A stretch of 17,043 nucleotides of DNA. Origin: an uncultured Lachnospiraceae bacterium (GTDB lineage: Bacteria > Bacillota_A > Clostridia > Lachnospirales > Lachnospiraceae). The stretch covers positions 1 to 17,043 of the forward strand of contig CACZHN010000100.1 in assembly GCA_902780985.1 (NCBI GenBank), read 5' to 3'. Below are positions 14,337 to 17,043 of the stretch, piece by piece; positions within the stretch are counted from its first letter, which is position 1; each line of letters starts with the position of its first letter. Position numbers and translations under genes: made by a program. Under the pieces are notes generated by a model. That model searched no databases and had not been told where the DNA came from. It worked only from the letters and a program-made list of their open reading frames with translations.

Positions 14337-15294
14337 AAAGTATAAGATCAGCAAGAGAAAAAGCGGAATCCCGGGAATGCTTGCGAATCTGTTTGTTCCA
14401 AAGTTCGAGAACAAAGAGGCGGTGAAGGATATCAGCTTTTCCATAGAGAAGGGTGAAATGGTGGGCTTCGTAGGGCCTAACGGCGCAGGCAAGTCCACCA
14501 CCATTAAAATGCTTTCCGGAATCTTATACCCTGATGAAGGCGAGATAAGAGTATCGGGAATCGTGCCTTATAAACAGAGAAAAGAATACGTGGGAAAGAT
14601 AGGCGTTGTGTTCGGACAGAAGTCCCAGCTTCAGTGGGATCTTCCGGTTATGGACAGCTTCGAACTTCTGAAGGCGATATACAGTGTACCGGATAATATA
14701 TACAAGAAGAACCTGGACAGATACACGGAAATGCTGGACATGAGCAGCTTCCTGAAGCAGCCGGTAAGACAGCTTTCTCTGGGACAGAGAATGAGAGCGG
14801 ATATAGCGGCGGCGCTGCTTCATTCGCCGGAGATAGTCTTCTTCGATGAACCAACCATCGGTGTGGATGTAATGGGTAAGGACAGTATAAGAAGCTTCAT
14901 CCGTGACCTGAATGCGGAAGATAAGGTTACCATGATCTTCACCACTCATGACATGCAGGATATAGAGAAGACCTGTAAACGCCTTATCATAATCAATAAA
15001 GGTTCCAAGATATACGACGGAACTCTCGACGGCATAAGAAAGCTCCACGGTTCATCCCGTCAGCTGGATGTATTCTTCATGAACGATGAGGAAGTAAAGC
15101 CGATACCGGGAGTTGAGATAGAAGAAGTGGATAAGAGACACAGCCAGCTGATATTCGACGGAAAGACCGTTCATATCAACGACCTGATGAGTCACCTGCT
15201 TTCCACATATAACGTTAAAGATATCAATATCGCAGAGCCGGATATAGAAAGCATAATCCGCAAGATATACAGCAGAGAGAAGGTGGCTGTATGA
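14305..15294 (+). CDS. ABC-2-type export system ATPase (COG4586-like)
   Basis: This 329-aa ATPase has a complete set of motifs: Walker A GPNGAGKS (57-64), Q-loop Gln105 in FGQKSQL, signature LSLGQ (157-161), Walker B IVFFDEP with Glu182, and H215. The VVFGQKSQLQWDLPV stretch and C-terminal extension are typical of the COG4586 group, which pairs with COG4587 and COG3694 permeases, exactly the two genes that follow. ATG 14305 has GGAGGG nearby, inside the preceding gene, and its stop overlaps the next start (ATGA). It would power efflux or flipping of an unknown substrate across the membrane. Confidence 0.92.
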   Translation: MSFIEVENISKKYKISKRKSGIPGMLANLFVPKFENKEAVKDISFSIEKGEMVGFVGPNGAGKSTTIKMLSGILYPDEGEIRVSGIVPYKQRKEYVGKIGVVFGQKSQLQWDLPVMDSFELLKAIYSVPDNIYKKNLDRYTEMLDMSSFLKQPVRQLSLGQRMRADIAAALLHSPEIVFFDEPTIGVDVMGKDSIRSFIRDLNAEDKVTMIFTTHDMQDIEKTCKRLIIINKGSKIYDGTLDGIRKLHGSSRQLDVFFMNDEEVKPIPGVEIEEVDKRHSQLIFDGKTVHINDLMSHLLSTYNVKDINIAEPDIESIIRKIYSREKVAV

Positions 15295-16085
15295 GATTAT
15301 CCGCTTACCTGGCATATTCCAAGAAAACATTTCTCGGAAAGAGTGCATACAGATTCGACCACCTGATGGGAATTCTCTCAACCTGCCTGCAGTTCTTTAT
15401 CTTCTACGAGATATACAGAGCGCTCTACGGCGGCAGCGAGAGCGTGGACGGGATAACCATGTCCATGGTTACCACCAACTTCGTTCTGTCCCTGGGACTG
15501 GGAGCGATATTCGCGCCGAATGATTACTTCCTGCCGAGCCGTATATGGGACGGAAGCATTTCCACGGAACTGCTCAGACCTATGAGTTTCAAGGGAAGAA
15601 TGGTAGCGGAAAATGTAGGAGAAGCCGCATTTAACCTGATATTCAAGTTCATCCCGGTTCTGCTTATCGCAATCTTTACGACGGGAATGGAAAAGCCGGC
15701 AAATGCACTGAGCCTTCTGCTTTTCGTGCTTAGCGCGGTCCTCGGATACGGCGTGCTGTGGAGCATAAGTTTCACGGTGCAGATGACCGCATTCTGGCTC
15801 ATCAACATATGGAGTCTTATAACCATAAAGGATGTTTTCGTAAATGTACTTTCGGGAGTAATGATACCGCTCTGGTTCATGCCTGACTGGATGGCGGGAG
15901 TAATGAAGTTTACGCCTTTTGCGTCCATTTACTTCACGCCGGTGCAGATCTATCTGGGACAGCTCAGCGGTTCCGAGATCGCGTTCAAATGTGTGGTACA
16001 GATTGCCTGGACCGCAGTGATATTCCTGGTGGGAAATATGTTGTGGAATAAGGGCCAGAAGAAATTAGTGGTACAGGGAGGTTAA
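15291..16085 (+). CDS. ABC-2-type permease (COG4587-like)
   Basis: This 264-aa membrane protein has about six hydrophobic segments. Family-like stretches include the N-terminal FDHLMGILSTCLQFFIFYEIY, DGSISTELLRPMSFKG before the third helix, and LSGVMIPLWFMPDWM with FTPFASIYFTPVQIY near the C-terminus. Those match ABC-2 permeases of the COG4587 group encoded next to COG4586 ATPases. The start overlaps the ATPase stop by 4 nt. It forms half of the membrane channel with the next gene's product. Confidence 0.88.
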   Translation: MRLSAYLAYSKKTFLGKSAYRFDHLMGILSTCLQFFIFYEIYRALYGGSESVDGITMSMVTTNFVLSLGLGAIFAPNDYFLPSRIWDGSISTELLRPMSFKGRMVAENVGEAAFNLIFKFIPVLLIAIFTTGMEKPANALSLLLFVLSAVLGYGVLWSISFTVQMTAFWLINIWSLITIKDVFVNVLSGVMIPLWFMPDWMAGVMKFTPFASIYFTPVQIYLGQLSGSEIAFKCVVQIAWTAVIFLVGNMLWNKGQKKLVVQGG

Positions 16086-16089
16086 GGCT

Positions 16090-16896
16090 GTGAGAGATAC
16101 GATACATTTAATGGCTGTGTACAGCAAGACAACTATGAGAGCCTGGTTCCAGTACCGCGTGGATGCACTGCTCAAGTCACTGGCGGTATTTCTCAGAGAA
16201 GCAACGGGAATAATAGTCATCTACTTTACGCTGCTTAAGTTCGATACTTTGAGCGGATGGGACATATATGAAATGCTTTTCCTCTTCAGCATCCTGTTCC
16301 TGACTTACGGAATAATGATCATCTTCTTTACTGGACTGAGAGACTTCGGAAAGACCGTCCGTGACGGAAGTTTTGACAGATTTATGCTGCGTCCGAGAGG
16401 ACTGCTGTTTCAGATCATCTTTGTAAATTCGGACTGGTTCGCGGCTCTGGGACACGGTGGCCTGGGAATAGCTCTTTTCATCCTGTCCGCAGGAAAAGTG
16501 GGCATCAGCTGGAATCCGGAAAATATAGTATATTACGTGATAACCATAATCGGAGGAGTTCTTATACAGGGAGCGGTATTCCTGATACTTGCGGCCCTCA
16601 ACATATACCTGCTGGAAACCGCCAGCCTGAAGGAACTGCTGTACTGGAACATGCGTAAATTCGCAGGTTACCCGATAAGCATCTTCAACAAGTTTATCCA
16701 GGTAATAATGATATACGTAATGCCCTTCGCATTTGTCAATTACTTCCCGGCCCAGTACCTGCTCCGCAAATCCGACATGAACCAATACCCGGAAATCTAT
16801 ATGTACATAACCCCAATAATAGGAATCGCGATGTACCTCCTCGCATATGCCTTTTGGAGATATTCGATCCGCTTCTATAAAAGTTCGGGAAATTAA
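16090..16896 (+). CDS. ABC-2-type permease (COG3694-like)
   Basis: This 268-aa protein with about six membrane helices starts at GTG 16090, supported by GGGAGG about 8 nt upstream; an in-frame ATG at 16111 has no site. The stretch FTGLRDFGKTVRDGSFDRFMLRPRG resembles the cytoplasmic loop of COG3694 permeases, and MRKFAGYPISIFNKFIQ precedes the last helices. It is only 4 nt from the other permease. The two would form a heterodimeric channel served by the tandem ATPases. The gene is the last of the operon, and a strong terminator follows. Confidence 0.88.
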   Translation: MRDTIHLMAVYSKTTMRAWFQYRVDALLKSLAVFLREATGIIVIYFTLLKFDTLSGWDIYEMLFLFSILFLTYGIMIIFFTGLRDFGKTVRDGSFDRFMLRPRGLLFQIIFVNSDWFAALGHGGLGIALFILSAGKVGISWNPENIVYYVITIIGGVLIQGAVFLILAALNIYLLETASLKELLYWNMRKFAGYPISIFNKFIQVIMIYVMPFAFVNYFPAQYLLRKSDMNQYPEIYMYITPIIGIAMYLLAYAFWRYSIRFYKSSGN

Positions 16897-16911
16897 TCAG
16901 AAACACAAGTC

Positions 16912-16984
16912 GGATATCCGATAACAAACCCCCTGAGTGACCATTCAAATTGCGTCATCTCAGGGGGTTTTGTTATTGGATATC
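16912..16984. terminator. Strong, probably bidirectional terminator of the ABC operon
   Basis: CCCCCTGAG (16929-16937) pairs with CTCAGGGGG (16959-16967), extended outward by AACAAA/TTTTGTT and GGATATC arms to give a long imperfect stem. TTTTGTT follows on the plus strand and an A-rich arm (AACAAA) precedes it, so it can also end a convergent transcript. A perfect 12-bp palindrome TCGGATATCCGA (16910-16921) sits at its left edge. Confidence 0.8.
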
Positions 16985-17015
16985 TATATTGTGTTTCGTG
17001 ACTTAATCAGCAAGA

Positions 17016-17043
17016 TTAGTCTACCTTCGGAAGAGTTGCGAAA
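17016..17043 (-). CDS. Possible 3' end of a convergent gene (partial)
   Basis: On the minus strand the last bases read FATLPKVD followed by TAA (17018-17016), continuing beyond the window edge. A convergent gene would fit the symmetrical terminator just before it. Eight codons are too few to identify a product, and a chance open frame cannot be excluded. Confidence 0.3.

Noticed and set aside
1..17043. CRISPR array, tRNA, rRNA, prophage or intact insertion sequence
   Set aside because: No regularly spaced repeats, no tRNA or rRNA segments and no integrase, transposase or phage structural gene were seen on either strand.

Overview
The window looks like a chromosomal segment from a gut or rumen Clostridia bacterium, most likely a Lachnospiraceae member (Butyrivibrio-like). 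The basis is intermediate GC content, strong AGGAGG-type ribosome binding sites, LytTR/GHKL regulation, a LacI-sensor/EAL protein and a COG4586/4587/3694-type ABC export operon. That taxonomy is inference from gene types; there is no rRNA or other marker here.

Left end (1-1610): on the minus strand, a TetR repressor is followed by a membrane-anchored alpha/beta hydrolase that runs off the window. A clear promoter and two matching operators 24 bp apart lie directly upstream of tetR, so the pair looks like an autorepressed operon. A short PAS-like protein (1688-2065) diverges from it under its own promoter.

Middle left (2066-6158): a strong promoter (2083-2111) drives a roughly 345-nt untranslated leader that ends in a 15-bp intrinsic terminator, just ahead of a YhbS-type GNAT acetyltransferase. 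A closed multi-branched fold sits before the terminator, and a 7-nt segment at its edge can pair with the terminator. This is the layout of a riboswitch or attenuator that matches no class I recognise, and it is the best candidate for something undescribed. The GNAT gene is followed by a MutS2-like ATPase without an Smr domain and by a RhaT-like transporter. An in-frame transmembrane tail follows the mutS2-like stop codon.

Centre (6159-11877): a promoter drives a large c-di-GMP phosphodiesterase with a LacI-type sensor region, a middle domain and an EAL domain. It appears to have carried a C-terminal beta-helix domain that is now out of frame. A 32-bp GC-rich inverted repeat follows. Next come a 54-aa basic protein and, overlapping it, a DUF885 lipoprotein peptidase, closed by hairpins.

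Right (11933-16896): a compact operon encodes a LytTR response regulator, a soluble GHKL histidine kinase, two paralogous ABC ATPases and two ABC-2 permeases, closed by a strong terminator. The kinase has no membrane segment, so the signal is probably cytoplasmic or delivered by a partner. The last bases may hold the end of a convergent gene. No tRNA, rRNA, CRISPR array or intact insertion sequence was seen.
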